From Neisseria mucosa (lineage in GTDB: Bacteria > Pseudomonadota > Gammaproteobacteria > Burkholderiales > Neisseriaceae): a DNA stretch of 64,000 bases. Shown here in pieces: positions 32,788-42,008 of the stretch. The notes below the pieces were generated by a model. That model searched no databases and had not been told where the DNA came from. It saw only the letters and a list, made by a program, of their open reading frames with translations. The stretch covers positions 62,001 through 126,000 of the forward strand of contig NZ_POWX01000006.1 in assembly GCF_003044445.1 (NCBI RefSeq), read 5' to 3'. The translations under genes and the position numbers were made by a program. Positions within the stretch are counted from its first letter, which is position 1. Each line of letters opens with the position of its first letter.

Positions 32788-33705
32788 ATGAAGATAAGAC
32801 GTTTTCTCCTACATTTTCTCAACCGCCACGCCGTTGCCCGCATTTTGGTATACGGCAAACTGATGCGCATCGACAAGCCTATCGGCACGTTGTTGCTGCT
32901 TTGGCCGACCTATTGGGCGTTATGGGTCGCTTCGGAAGGTCTTCCGCAAGCGGATATTTTTTGGGCGTTTACTGCCGGTACATTCTTTATGCGTAGCGCA
33001 GGCTGCGTGATCAACGACTTTGCCGACCGCAATTTTGACGGCTCGGTCGAGCGCACGAAAAACCGCCCCTTTGCCCGCGGGTTGGTTTCTAAAACGGAAG
33101 CGATTCTGCTGACCGTCATCCTCTGCCTGCTCGCCGCCCTCTGCATGACGCCGCTGAACCTGTTGACTTGGGTGATGAGCGTTCCCGCGCTGTTTCTGGC
33201 GATGACTTACCCCTTTACCAAACGTTTTTTCCCGCTGCCGCAGTTTTATTTGGGGCTGGCGTTTTCTTTCGGGATTCCGATGGCGTTTGCCGCCGTCCGC
33301 AGCGGCGTGCCTTCTACGGCGTGGCTGATGTTTACCGCCAATGCTTTATGGACGCTTGCCTACGACACGATTTATGCGATGGCGGACAAGGAAGACGATT
33401 TGAAAATCGGGATCAAAACTTCGGCAATCACGTTCGGCGATCACGATATTTCCGCTTCCATGCTCTGCCATTTTTGGTTTACCGCGCTGATGGCGGTATT
33501 GGGTGTGAAAATCGGCGCGACATGGCCGTATTGGATCATGCTGCCTGCGGTGGCGTGGCTGCAAATCGGTCAATACCATGCCATCAAAACCCGCGACCAC
33601 CAGACTTGTTTTAAAGTGTTTTTGGATAACAATCATATCGGTCTGCTCTGGTTTTTGGGTCTGTCAGGGCATTATTTGTGGACTGTGGCTGCTACGCGGT
33701 TGTAA
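32788..33705 (+). CDS. ubiA: 4-hydroxybenzoate octaprenyltransferase
   Basis: A 305-residue inner-membrane prenyltransferase that attaches the polyprenyl tail to 4-hydroxybenzoate in ubiquinone synthesis. Both Asp-rich motifs are present: INDFADRNFDGSVERTKNRP and YDTIYAMADKEDD. About eight membrane helices are predicted. The N-terminus includes MRIDKPIGTLLLLWPT, typical of UbiA. Monocistronic with a DUS hairpin after it. Confidence 0.94.
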   Translation: MKIRRFLLHFLNRHAVARILVYGKLMRIDKPIGTLLLLWPTYWALWVASEGLPQADIFWAFTAGTFFMRSAGCVINDFADRNFDGSVERTKNRPFARGLVSKTEAILLTVILCLLAALCMTPLNLLTWVMSVPALFLAMTYPFTKRFFPLPQFYLGLAFSFGIPMAFAAVRSGVPSTAWLMFTANALWTLAYDTIYAMADKEDDLKIGIKTSAITFGDHDISASMLCHFWFTALMAVLGVKIGATWPYWIMLPAVAWLQIGQYHAIKTRDHQTCFKVFLDNNHIGLLWFLGLSGHYLWTVAATRL

Positions 33706-33721
33706 GGCAATAGGATGGATG

Positions 33722-33757
33722 AAACGTCGTCTGAAAAGGTTTTCAGACGACGTTTTG
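33722..33757. terminator. ubiA terminator (inverted DUS variant)
   Basis: AAACGTCGTCTGAAAA and TTTTCAGACGACGTTT, with ACG in place of AGG in both arms, followed by Ts. Confidence 0.65.
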
Positions 33758-33987
33758 TGTTTTTGGGGAAGGGCGGATTGATGATGGCGCTGGGTTTTAC
33801 CCGGTATCCGAACCTACTGCAAGCCATTTGTCGCCGTTTTCAGACGACCTTGTGTATGAGTTAAGAAATATCAAAGAAGCAGCGTTTCTTGTTAGCAATC
33901 TGAGTGTAAATTGCGTGTTCAGGATTGAGGTTTGTACAGACAGTCGGTACAATTCCATTTCATTTTGCCACATCAAAAGAGATTTCT

Positions 33988-34437
33988 ATGAGCCTTATCG
34001 GCGAAATTTTGCCTTTGTCCCATATCGTTTTAGACTTGGAAGTCGGCAGCAAAAAACGCTTGTTTGAAGAAGCGGGCCTGCTGCTTGAACATGAAGCAGA
34101 ATTACCTCACGGCGATGTCTTCGACTGCCTGTTTGCCCGCGAAAAGCTGGGTTCGACCGGCTTGGGGCAGGGCGTCGCCATCCCGCACGGCCGTCATGCC
34201 TGCGTGAAAAAAGCCACCGGCGCGTTTATCCGCACGAAAGAACCGGTCGCTTTCGATGCGCCCGACGGCAAACCCGTATCCCTGATTTTCACTTTGTTGG
34301 TGCCGGAAAATGCGACCGGCGAGCATTTGGAAGTCTTGTCCAAACTGGCGGGCAGGTTCTCGCAAAAAGCCGTCCGTGAAGCCTTGATGTCCGCAACCTC
34401 TGCCGAGGAGGTGCGCAAACTTCTGGCAGAAGAGTAA
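33988..34437 (+). CDS. ptsN: PTS IIA-like nitrogen-regulatory protein
   Basis: A 149-residue EIIA(Ntr)-type protein. The phospho-accepting His lies in LGQGVAIPHGRH. It is a regulatory phosphocarrier, not a sugar transporter subunit. The ATG at 33988 gives the normal domain length. It lies three bases before hprK, and rapZ follows, forming the usual betaproteobacterial ptsN-hprK-rapZ unit. Confidence 0.92.
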   Translation: MSLIGEILPLSHIVLDLEVGSKKRLFEEAGLLLEHEAELPHGDVFDCLFAREKLGSTGLGQGVAIPHGRHACVKKATGAFIRTKEPVAFDAPDGKPVSLIFTLLVPENATGEHLEVLSKLAGRFSQKAVREALMSATSAEEVRKLLAEE

Positions 34438-34440
34438 AGA

Positions 34441-35403
34441 ATGCCCAGTATATCCGTCCGCCGCCTGTTTTCCGACAATCAGCACAAGCTCCAACTTGCT
34501 TGGGTGGCAGGCAATTCGGGTGCGGACAACCGCATCGGAGTAGAGGCCGACAAACCCGTTTTGGCGTTGGTCGGCCATTTGAATTTTATCCATCCCAATC
34601 AAATCCAAGTCGTCGGTGTTGCCGAAGCCGAATATCTCAAGCGCCTCGAATCGGGCGAGTTGAATTACGATTTCGGCGAACTCTTCGATATCCCCATGTC
34701 GCTGGTCATTGTTGCCAACGGTCTGGCGGTTTCGCCCAAATTGCGCGACTACTGCCATAAAAACGACATCCCGCTGCTGACTTCCAAGCTCGAAAGCCCG
34801 TATTTGATGGACGTGTTGCGGATTTATCTGCAACGCACGTTGGCGACCTCCATCGTCAAACACGGCGTATTCCTTGATGTATTTGAAGTCGGCGTGCTGA
34901 TTACCGGTCATTCCGGCTTGGGTAAAAGCGAGTTGGCGTTAGAATTGATTTCGCGCGGACACAGTCTGATTGCCGATGATGCGGTCGAGCTGTTCCGTAC
35001 CGGCCCCGAAACGCTCGAAGGCCGCTGCCCGCCGATGCTGCGCGATTTCCTTGAAGTGCGCGGTTTGGGCATACTCAACATTCGCCACATTTTCGGCGAA
35101 ACTTCTATCCGTCCGAAAAAAATCCTCCAGCTGATCATCAACCTTGCCGCTGCCGACGACGATTACATGAAGCAGCTTGACCGCTTGAGCATACGCACGG
35201 AAACCGAGTCCATCCTCAATGTGAACGTCCGTTCCGTCACCCTGCCAGTCGCCGTCGGTCGAAACCTTGCGGTATTGGTGGAAGCGGCGGTGCGCAACTA
35301 CATCCTCCAGTTGCGCGGCAAAGACAGCACCAAAGAATTCCTCGAACGCCATCAAACACAACTCAAAGAAAACGAACAAAACCATGAAAATCGTCCTGAT
35401 TAG
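34441..35403 (+). CDS. hprK: HPr kinase/phosphorylase
   Basis: A 320-residue enzyme that phosphorylates HPr on serine and reverses it. The N-terminal domain precedes the kinase domain with Walker A GHSGLGKSELALELI, then HSLIADDAVELFR and the signature LEVRGLGILNIRHIFGE. In beta-proteobacteria it belongs to an incomplete PTS that senses energy status. Its last 20 bp overlap rapZ. Confidence 0.94.
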   Translation: MPSISVRRLFSDNQHKLQLAWVAGNSGADNRIGVEADKPVLALVGHLNFIHPNQIQVVGVAEAEYLKRLESGELNYDFGELFDIPMSLVIVANGLAVSPKLRDYCHKNDIPLLTSKLESPYLMDVLRIYLQRTLATSIVKHGVFLDVFEVGVLITGHSGLGKSELALELISRGHSLIADDAVELFRTGPETLEGRCPPMLRDFLEVRGLGILNIRHIFGETSIRPKKILQLIINLAAADDDYMKQLDRLSIRTETESILNVNVRSVTLPVAVGRNLAVLVEAAVRNYILQLRGKDSTKEFLERHQTQLKENEQNHENRPD

Positions 35404-36238
35404 CGGATTGTCCGGCTCGGGTAAGTCCGTTGCCCTCAAGCAGCTCGAAGACCTCGGCTATTTTTGCGTGGACAACCTGCCGCTGGAAATGCTGCCCTCG
35501 CTGGTGCTGCACCACATCGAACGTGCCGATGAAACCAAACTCGGCGTGAGCGTCGATGTCCGTTCCGGCATCAATATTCAGGAAGCGCAAGAGCAAATCC
35601 AATACCTGCGCGATGAAGGGCATCAGGTCGAAGTATTGTTTGTTGAAGCAGAAGAAAGCGTGCTGGTGCGCCGTTTTTCCGAAACGCGGCGCGGCCATCC
35701 GCTGTCCGGATTGAGCCTTACCCTGTTGGAAAGCCTGCAAAAAGAACGCGAATGGCTGTTTCCGCTCAAAGACATTGCCTATTGCATCGACACATCCAAA
35801 ATGAACGCGCAGCAACTGCGTTATGCCGTTCAACAATGGCTCAACATCGAACGCAGAGGGCTTTTGGTTATCCTCGAGTCTTTCGGCTTCAAATATGGAG
35901 TGCCGAACAACGCCGATTTTATGTTCGATATGCGCAGCCTGCCCAATCCCTATTACGATCCCGAGCTGCGCCCCTACACAGGCATGGACGCTCCCATTCA
36001 AGCGTATCTCGACCAGCAGCCCCTGGTGCAGGAAATGGTGGACGACATCGACCACTTTATGAACCACTGGCTCCCGCGCCTGCAAAAAGAAAGCCGCAGC
36101 TACGTAACCATCGCCATCGGCTGTACCGGCGGGCAGCACCGTTCCGTCTATGTTGTCGAAAAACTCGCCCAACGCCTGCAAGGGCATTACGAACTGCTGG
36201 TCCGCCACAGACAGGCGCACAACCTGTCCGGACGCTGA
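35384..36238 (+). CDS. rapZ: RNase adapter protein RapZ
   Basis: A 284-residue P-loop protein (ISGLSGSGKSVALKQLEDLG). The C-terminal domain carries the conserved RSLPNPYYDPELRPYTGMD and CTGGQHRSVYVVEKLA. In enterics RapZ guides RNase E to the GlmZ RNA and so controls GlmS. The target in Neisseria is unknown. The ATG at 35384 lies within hprK, so the two are translated as a coupled pair. Confidence 0.93.
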   Translation: MKIVLISGLSGSGKSVALKQLEDLGYFCVDNLPLEMLPSLVLHHIERADETKLGVSVDVRSGINIQEAQEQIQYLRDEGHQVEVLFVEAEESVLVRRFSETRRGHPLSGLSLTLLESLQKEREWLFPLKDIAYCIDTSKMNAQQLRYAVQQWLNIERRGLLVILESFGFKYGVPNNADFMFDMRSLPNPYYDPELRPYTGMDAPIQAYLDQQPLVQEMVDDIDHFMNHWLPRLQKESRSYVTIAIGCTGGQHRSVYVVEKLAQRLQGHYELLVRHRQAHNLSGR

Positions 36239-36266
36239 TTCCCCTTTTCAGACGACCTTTTCGATA

Positions 36267-36372
36267 TTTAGTGGATTAACAAAAATCAGGACAAGGCGAC
36301 GAAGCCGCAGACAGTACAAATAGTACGGCAAGGCGAGGCAACGCCGTACTGGTTTAAATTTAATCCACTATA
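36267..36372. repeat. Correia element, short (about 106 bp) form
   Basis: Inverted ends (TTTAGTGGATTA, one mismatch from TATAGTGGATTA, and TAATCCACTATA) enclose the known core CAGGACAAGGCGACGAAGCC...GAGGCAACGCCGTACTGG. The internal 50-bp segment with the IHF site is absent. It ends 13 bp before the start codon of a small lipoprotein. Correia ends can carry promoters, so it could drive that gene. Confidence 0.92.
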
Positions 36373-36385
36373 AAAGGAGAAACCC

Positions 36386-36616
36386 ATGAAACACATCCTC
36401 ACCCTCGCACTCGCCTGCACACTCGCCGCCTGCGCCACCGAAGTCCCCGCCTACCGCTGGCACCGCACCGGCGCAAGCGAATCCGAAGTTTCCCGTCAAA
36501 TCAACGTTTGCAAATCACAAGCGCAACACGACGCCAAACACGGACGCGAATCCAAATCCCTTGAACAATGTATGGACGAAGCCGGCTACTACCGCTACGA
36601 ACACGGCAACCTCTAA
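36386..36616 (+). CDS. small predicted lipoprotein, 76 residues
   Basis: A signal peptide ends in the lipobox LAAC. The mature part is about 60 hydrophilic residues with two Cys (NVCKSQ, EQCMDEAGYYRY), which may form a disulphide. No domain is recognised. AAGGAG lies 7 nt before the ATG, and a Correia element ends at 36372, so the gene's own promoter is displaced or replaced. Two DUS hairpins follow. Confidence 0.72.
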   Translation: MKHILTLALACTLAACATEVPAYRWHRTGASESEVSRQINVCKSQAQHDAKHGRESKSLEQCMDEAGYYRYEHGNL

Positions 36617-36636
36617 ACCTTGAGCGCCCCAAACCA

Positions 36637-36680
36637 AAAGGTCGTCTGAAAAACCGCGAAGGCTTTCAGACGACCTTTGC
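36637..36680. terminator. inverted DUS terminator
   Basis: AAAAGGTCGTCTGAAA and CTTTCAGACGACCTTT after the small lipoprotein gene. Confidence 0.65.
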
Positions 36681-36699
36681 ACAGAAAACGGACAAACCT

Positions 36700-36742
36700 C
36701 AGGTCGTCTGAAAACACCGCCGAACCACTTTTCAGACGACCC
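36700..36742. repeat. second inverted DUS pair
   Basis: AGGTCGTCTGAAAA and TTTTCAGACGACCC, 20 bp after the previous hairpin and 30 bp before rbgA. Confidence 0.6.
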
Positions 36743-36771
36743 CACCGCAAATCAGACAGAAAGAACAAAAC

Positions 36772-37713
36772 ATGGCAATCCAATGGTTTCCCGGCCACAT
36801 GAACAAAGCAAAAAAAGCCATCGCCGAGCGCGCCAAAAGCGTCGACATGGTGATTGAAATGCTGGACGCACGAATGCCCGCCTCCAGCGAAAACCCCCTG
36901 CTAGCCCAGCTTTCTAAAGGCAAACCCAAACTCAAAATCCTCAACAAACAAGACCTTGCCGACCCCGAGCGCACCAAAATCTGGCTCGAACACTACAACA
37001 GCCGCCCCGACACCCGCGCCATCGCCCTCGACTCCTCCGAAACCGGCGCACATGGCAAAATCACCCAAGCCTGCCGCGCCATGATTCCCCACCGCCAAGG
37101 CATAGACAAACCCCTGCGCGTCCTCATCTGCGGCATCCCCAACGTCGGCAAATCCACCCTCATCAACGGCATGATAGGCAAAAAATCCGCCAAAACCGGC
37201 AACGAACCCGGCATCACCAAAGCTGAACAACGCCTCTTCCTCGCCGACGACTTCTGGCTCTACGACACCCCCGGAATGCTGTGGCCGAAAATCATCGTCG
37301 AAGAAGGAGGCTACAACCTCGCCGCCGGCGGCGCAGTCGGACGCAACGCGCTGGACGAAGAAGAAGTCGCCCTTGAGCTTTTAGACTACCTCCGCCGCCA
37401 CTACCTCCCCATGCTGCAAGAACGCTACCAAGCCGACAAAGACCCCAGCAGCCACTGGGACGACAACTCATGGCTCGAGTGGATAGCCAAAAAACGCGGC
37501 GCAGTCCTCAGCGGCGGACGGGTCAACTACCAAAAAGCCGCGGAGAACATCCTCACCGACTTCCGCGAAGGCAAAATCGGCAGAATCACCCTCGAAACAC
37601 CGAACCAATGGGAAACATGGCTCAAAAAAGCCCGTCAAAAAGAAGCCGAACTCAAAGCCGTGCGCGAAGCCAGAAAGGCAGAACGTAAAGGGCAGAAGCC
37701 TGTGGACGAGTAG
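36772..37713 (+). CDS. rbgA: ribosome biogenesis GTPase RbgA/YlqF
   Basis: A 313-residue circularly permuted GTPase acting in late 50S assembly. The G motifs occur in permuted order: G4 (LNKQDL), then G1 (GIPNVGKSTLING), then G3 (DTPGM). The N-terminal QWFPGHMNKAKKAI is diagnostic. The C-terminal tail is basic. Codon use favours C-ending codons, like its neighbours. Confidence 0.92.
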   Translation: MAIQWFPGHMNKAKKAIAERAKSVDMVIEMLDARMPASSENPLLAQLSKGKPKLKILNKQDLADPERTKIWLEHYNSRPDTRAIALDSSETGAHGKITQACRAMIPHRQGIDKPLRVLICGIPNVGKSTLINGMIGKKSAKTGNEPGITKAEQRLFLADDFWLYDTPGMLWPKIIVEEGGYNLAAGGAVGRNALDEEEVALELLDYLRRHYLPMLQERYQADKDPSSHWDDNSWLEWIAKKRGAVLSGGRVNYQKAAENILTDFREGKIGRITLETPNQWETWLKKARQKEAELKAVREARKAERKGQKPVDE

Positions 37714-37803
37714 GGCGGTATGGTGGGCTAAAATAGAAAATATCCGTGTCTCCATTTCCGCATAGGAATGAATTCAAGCATCGGACGCTCTATAATTTGC
37801 TAT

Positions 37804-37848
37804 AAAAAGGTCGTCTGAAACCCGAAACTGATTTTCAGACGACCTGTT
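37804..37848. terminator. inverted DUS between rbgA and dapE
   Basis: AAAAAGGTCGTCTGAAA and TTTTCAGACGACCT with a 13-nt loop. Confidence 0.6.
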
Positions 37849-37881
37849 CCAAATATTCACAATCAACAAGAAAACCAAAAA

Positions 37882-39018
37882 ATGACTGAAACCCAATCCC
37901 TAGAACTCGCCAAAGAATTGATTTCCCGCCCGTCCGTTACCCCCGACGACCGAGATTGCCAAAAACTGCTTGCCGAACGCCTGCATAAAATCGGTTTTGC
38001 GGCTGAAGAACTCCATTTCGGCGACACCAAAAACATCTGGTTGCGACGCGGCACGAAAGCTCCCGTCGTCTGTTTTGCAGGGCATACCGATGTTGTGCCG
38101 ACAGGTCCTGTTGAAAAATGGGATTCGCCCCCGTTCGAGCCGACAGAGCGCGACGGAAGATTATACGGGCGCGGCGCGGCGGACATGAAAACCAGTATCG
38201 CCTGTTTCGTTACCGCCTGCGAACGCTTTGTTGCCGAACATCCCGATCACCAAGGCAGCATTGCGCTCCTGATTACTTCCGACGAAGAGGGCGACGCGCT
38301 GGACGGCACGACCAAAGTCGTCGATGTATTGAAAGCGCGCGACGAGCTTATCGACTACTGCATCGTCGGCGAACCGACCGCCGTGGACAAATTGGGCGAT
38401 ATGATTAAAAACGGCCGGCGCGGCTCGCTGTCGGGCAACCTGACCGTAAAAGGCAAGCAAGGCCATATTGCCTATCCGCATTTGGCAATCAATCCCGTGC
38501 ATACTTTTGCCCCGGCCTTGTTAGAGCTGACGCAGGAAGTCTGGGACGAAGGCAACGAATACTTCCCGCCGACCAGCTTTCAAATTTCCAATATCAACGG
38601 CGGTACAGGCGCGACCAATGTCATTCCGGGCGAGCTGAACGTCAAATTCAATTTCCGCTTTTCCACCGAGTCCACCGAAGCAGGGCTGAAACAACGCGTC
38701 CATGCCATTTTGGACAAACACGGCGTGCAATACGATTTGCAATGGTCGTGTTCGGGGCAGCCCTTTCTGACCCAAGCGGGCAAACTGACCGACGTGGCAC
38801 GCGCAGCCATCTCCGAAACCTGCGGCGTAGAGACCGAATTGTCCACCACCGGCGGCACTTCGGACGGACGCTTCATTAAAGCCATTGCGAAAGAACTCAT
38901 CGAATTAGGCCCGTCCAATGCCACCATCCACCAAATCAACGAAAACGTGCGGCTGGACGATATTCCGAAGCTGTCGGCGGTGTATGAGGGGATATTGGCG
39001 CGGTTGTTAGCTGAATAA
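37882..39018 (+). CDS. dapE: succinyl-diaminopimelate desuccinylase
   Basis: A 378-residue dizinc hydrolase of lysine and diaminopimelate synthesis. Metal and catalytic residues are visible: His in FAGHTDVVP, Asp in GRGAADMKTS, Glu pair in SDEEGDAL, Glu in VGEPTAVD and His in ATIHQINE. Length fits the proteobacterial DapE. A DUS overlaps its stop region. Confidence 0.95.
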   Translation: MTETQSLELAKELISRPSVTPDDRDCQKLLAERLHKIGFAAEELHFGDTKNIWLRRGTKAPVVCFAGHTDVVPTGPVEKWDSPPFEPTERDGRLYGRGAADMKTSIACFVTACERFVAEHPDHQGSIALLITSDEEGDALDGTTKVVDVLKARDELIDYCIVGEPTAVDKLGDMIKNGRRGSLSGNLTVKGKQGHIAYPHLAINPVHTFAPALLELTQEVWDEGNEYFPPTSFQISNINGGTGATNVIPGELNVKFNFRFSTESTEAGLKQRVHAILDKHGVQYDLQWSCSGQPFLTQAGKLTDVARAAISETCGVETELSTTGGTSDGRFIKAIAKELIELGPSNATIHQINENVRLDDIPKLSAVYEGILARLLAE

Positions 39019-39257
39019 GGTCGTCTGAAAAGGGCAGAAGGGTATTACTCTGCCAAAATCGGCATATATTAAGGCAATGCCTTAAGGAACATCCTACGAC
39101 GGTTCAATCAATTCTTTATCATAATAAGAATGGTGATGGATACCGGTACACATTTTCAGGAAGGTAGATTTTTATTAAGTCTTTTTATTGATAGGGCATT
39201 CCATTCAATTTTTTTAAGTGATATTGTGATACCAACTCGTTGATAAGGAGAAAAATG

Positions 39258-39605
39258 ATGAAGTACGATAATTTTTTCTTTCCCGCAGACGATCTTGCTG
39301 CCAGTTGCCGCTTTTACCAAGAAGTGCTGGATTTGCCCGTTAAATTCGACTTTTCCGAAAACGGCATGGTTGCTTTTCGGGTAGGCGACGAAGAAGCCGC
39401 CATCATTCTCAAAGAGCGGAAAAAGTTTCCCGATATGACGCCTACCGTGTGGATTGAAGTGGAAGATGTGCAGGCAAAATATGCAGCGTTACAGGGTAGG
39501 AATATCCGTTTTCTAAGCGAACCTTTCCGCATTCGTACCGGATGGGCTGTGGAATTTATTGATCCGTCGGGTAATCGGTTGGGGTTTGTAGATTATCGGG
39601 AATAA
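39258..39605 (+). CDS. VOC (glyoxalase/bleomycin-resistance) family protein
   Basis: A 115-residue single VOC module: FFPADDLAASCRFYQEVLDL at the start, VWIEVEDVQAKYAAL in the middle and EFIDPSGNRLGFVDY at the end, with a probable metal Glu in the closing strand. Substrate unknown. AAGGAG fits the ATG at 39258 (or 39255). The 220 bp upstream contain no recognised feature except a DUS at the dapE end. Confidence 0.8.
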   Translation: MKYDNFFFPADDLAASCRFYQEVLDLPVKFDFSENGMVAFRVGDEEAAIILKERKKFPDMTPTVWIEVEDVQAKYAALQGRNIRFLSEPFRIRTGWAVEFIDPSGNRLGFVDYRE

Positions 39606-39680
39606 AAATCTATGAAATAAAAACGGGGCGAGCTGTAGTATTGGCAAAGAAGCCGATAAATTGTTATAACAGGGAGGGTC

Positions 39681-40469
39681 ATGCCTCCCTTTATTGTAAA
39701 TAGATCTATACCTATGATTACCCTACCTTCTTTGAACGACCTTCCTTCAAAATGGAATGAAACCCGCGAGCGACTGGAAACCGACTTTTCAGACGACCTC
39801 GAAGCCCTGCTGCATGGACGTTTGACGGAACACGAAGCCAAGCAGTTCGAGCAGGATTTTATCGACCGCATCGGCTGCGCGCCTGAAGAATATGTCCGTA
39901 TCCGCCGCGCCATCCGTTTGTTGGAAGCGCGTTACCCTGATAGCTCGAACGAACTGACCGCCGCCGCCATTGCTACGCCTTTGGGCGAGATGCTGGCAGT
40001 GTTCGGCGGTAAGGGCTTGTGTTTGCTGGAGTTTGTCGGGCAGAAACATATGGAGCAGGAAATTACCGCCGTCCAAAAAGCCTTGCGTGGACGGTTTGTG
40101 TTTCGGGAGGATGAGCGAACGCAACTTCTGCGGCAGGAATTGGACTTATACTTCAAGGGTCGTCTGAAAACCTTTGCCACGCCTTTGGAGCAGGTGGGAA
40201 CCGAATTTCAAAAGCAGGCATGGGATGCACTCTTGGCGATTCCTTACGGCGAAACGCGCAGTTACAAGGAGCAGGCGCAGCGTTTGGGCAATCCCAAAGC
40301 AGTCCGTGCCGTTGCCGCCGCCAACGGGCAGAACAAAGTGTCCATCCTGATTCCCTGCCACCGCGTCATCGGCAGCGACGGCAAGCTGACCGGCTACGCA
40401 GGCGGCCTGAATCGCAAACAATCGCTGCTTGCTTTGGAGCGCGGCGAAGTTCAGACGACCTTGTTTTGA
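39681..40469 (+). CDS. ogt: methylated-DNA-protein-cysteine methyltransferase
   Basis: A 262-residue repair protein. The C-terminal half is the alkyltransferase domain with the acceptor Cys in ILIPCHRVIG and the helix AVRAVAAANGQN. It removes O6-alkyl groups from guanine and is used up. The N-terminal 85 residues are an extension with no domain I can name. GGAGG stands before the ATG at 39681; an ATG at 39714 is an alternative. A DUS overlaps the 3' end. Confidence 0.9.
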   Translation: MPPFIVNRSIPMITLPSLNDLPSKWNETRERLETDFSDDLEALLHGRLTEHEAKQFEQDFIDRIGCAPEEYVRIRRAIRLLEARYPDSSNELTAAAIATPLGEMLAVFGGKGLCLLEFVGQKHMEQEITAVQKALRGRFVFREDERTQLLRQELDLYFKGRLKTFATPLEQVGTEFQKQAWDALLAIPYGETRSYKEQAQRLGNPKAVRAVAAANGQNKVSILIPCHRVIGSDGKLTGYAGGLNRKQSLLALERGEVQTTLF

Positions 40470-40523
40470 TTTTGAGGTAGACAATGCCGATTGAAATGAT
40501 CGGATTCGAAAATACGACCTGAC

Positions 40524-40630
40524 TACAGTGGATTAAATTTAAATCAGGACAAGGCGACGAAGCCGCAGACAGTACAGATAGTACGGCAAGGCGAGGCAAC
40601 GCCGTACTGGTTTAAAGTTAATCCACTATA
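40524..40630. repeat. Correia element, short (about 107 bp) form
   Basis: Ends TACAGTGGATTA and TAATCCACTATA around the same core as the 36267 copy, in the same orientation. It ends 61 bp before the argF ATG and may contribute promoter activity to argF. Confidence 0.93.
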
Positions 40631-40691
40631 AAATAGAGCAGCGGCAGATTGTCCATCAATGCCCGAACTGCCGGAAAGGAGAAATACGAAT

Positions 40692-41687
40692 ATGAACCTG
40701 AAAAACCGCCATTTCCTGAAACTTTTAGACTTCACGCCCGAAGAAATCACCGCCTACCTCGACCTTGCCGCCGAGTTGAAAGCAGCTAAGAAGGCAGGGC
40801 GCGAAGTGCAGCGGATGAAAGGGAAGAACATCGCTCTGATTTTTGAAAAAACATCGACCCGCACCCGCTGCGCGTTTGAAGTTGCCGCGCGCGACCAAGG
40901 GGCGGGGGTGACTTATCTGGAGCCGTCCGCCAGCCAAATCGGGCATAAGGAAAGCATCAAAGACACTGCCCGCGTGTTGGGCAGGATGTACGACGGCATC
41001 GAATATCGCGGCTTCGGGCAGGACGTGGTGGAAGAATTGGCGAAATACGCCGGCGTGCCCGTGTTCAACGGTCTGACCAACGAGTTCCACCCGACCCAAA
41101 TGCTCGCCGACGCGCTGACCATGCGCGAACACAGCGGCAAACCTTTGAATCAAACCGCGTTTGCCTACGTCGGCGACGCGCGTTACAACATGGCAAATTC
41201 GCTGCTGGTGTTGGGCGCGAAGCTCGGCATGGACGTGCGTATCGGCGCACCGAAAACCTTATGGCCGTCTGAAAACATCGTCGCCTGCGCCCGCGCCGTC
41301 GCCGAAGAAACCGGCGGTAAAATTTTGCTGACCGAAAACGCGGAAGAAGCCGTCAAAGGCGTCGATTTCATCCATACCGACGTGTGGGTCAGCATGGGCG
41401 AGCCGAAAGAGGCATGGCAGGAACGCATTGATTTATTGAAAGATTACCGCGTTACCCCCGAGCTGATGGCGGCATCGGGCAACCCGCAGGTCAAATTCAT
41501 GCACTGCCTGCCCGCCTTCCACAATCGCGAAACCAAAGTCGGCGAATGGATTTACGAAACCTTCGGCTTAAACGGCGTGGAAGTAACGGAAGAAGTATTC
41601 GAAAGCCCCGCCAGCATCGTGTTCGACCAAGCAGAAAACCGGATGCACACGATTAAAGCGGTGATGGTGGCGGCGCTGGGGGATTAA
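40692..41687 (+). CDS. argF: ornithine carbamoyltransferase
   Basis: A 331-residue enzyme joining ornithine and carbamoyl phosphate to citrulline in arginine synthesis. Signatures are FEKTSTRTRCAFEVAA (carbamoyl-phosphate loop), HPTQMLADALTMRE, and MHCLPAFHNRET with the catalytic Cys. The ATG at 40692 lies 10 nt after AAGGAG. A single DUS of the GCCGTCTGAA dialect lies within the gene at 41264-41273. Confidence 0.96.
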   Translation: MNLKNRHFLKLLDFTPEEITAYLDLAAELKAAKKAGREVQRMKGKNIALIFEKTSTRTRCAFEVAARDQGAGVTYLEPSASQIGHKESIKDTARVLGRMYDGIEYRGFGQDVVEELAKYAGVPVFNGLTNEFHPTQMLADALTMREHSGKPLNQTAFAYVGDARYNMANSLLVLGAKLGMDVRIGAPKTLWPSENIVACARAVAEETGGKILLTENAEEAVKGVDFIHTDVWVSMGEPKEAWQERIDLLKDYRVTPELMAASGNPQVKFMHCLPAFHNRETKVGEWIYETFGLNGVEVTEEVFESPASIVFDQAENRMHTIKAVMVAALGD

Positions 41688-41773
41688 TCTTAACGTAATG
41701 CCGAAATAGAAAACGGTTAACCGCGGCTGTCCACACATAGATGGAAATGGCGGCAGAGGGTTATCCTATTTTT

Positions 41774-41930
41774 TATAGTGGATTAACTTTAAACCAGTAC
41801 GGCGTTGCCTCGCCTTAGCTCAAAGAGAACGATTCTCTAAGGTGCTGAAGCACCAAGTGAATCGGTTCCGTACTATCTGTACTGTCTGCGGCTTCGTCGC
41901 CTTGTCCTGATTTAAAGTTAATCCACTATA
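41774..41930. repeat. Correia element, full-length (about 157 bp) form, inverted
   Basis: Terminal repeats TATAGTGGATTA and TAATCCACTATA are both perfect. The extra internal segment (GCTCAAAGAGAACGATTCTC with AAGGTGCTGAAGCACC) missing from the other two copies is present; in pathogens this segment holds an IHF site. Orientation is opposite to the other two. It lies between the convergent argF and argS genes. The rest of that 321-bp gap holds a DUS hairpin. Confidence 0.94.
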
Positions 41931-41956
41931 GAATCACCATTATTCATTACATAGAC

Positions 41957-41995
41957 AAAGGTCGTCTGAAAAGCGGTTTTCAGACGACCTTTGCT
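41957..41995. terminator. argF/argS convergent terminator (inverted DUS)
   Basis: AAAGGTCGTCTGAAAA and TTTTCAGACGACCTTT with a 4-nt loop. Confidence 0.75.
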
Positions 41996-42008
41996 TATGG
42001 AGAATGAC

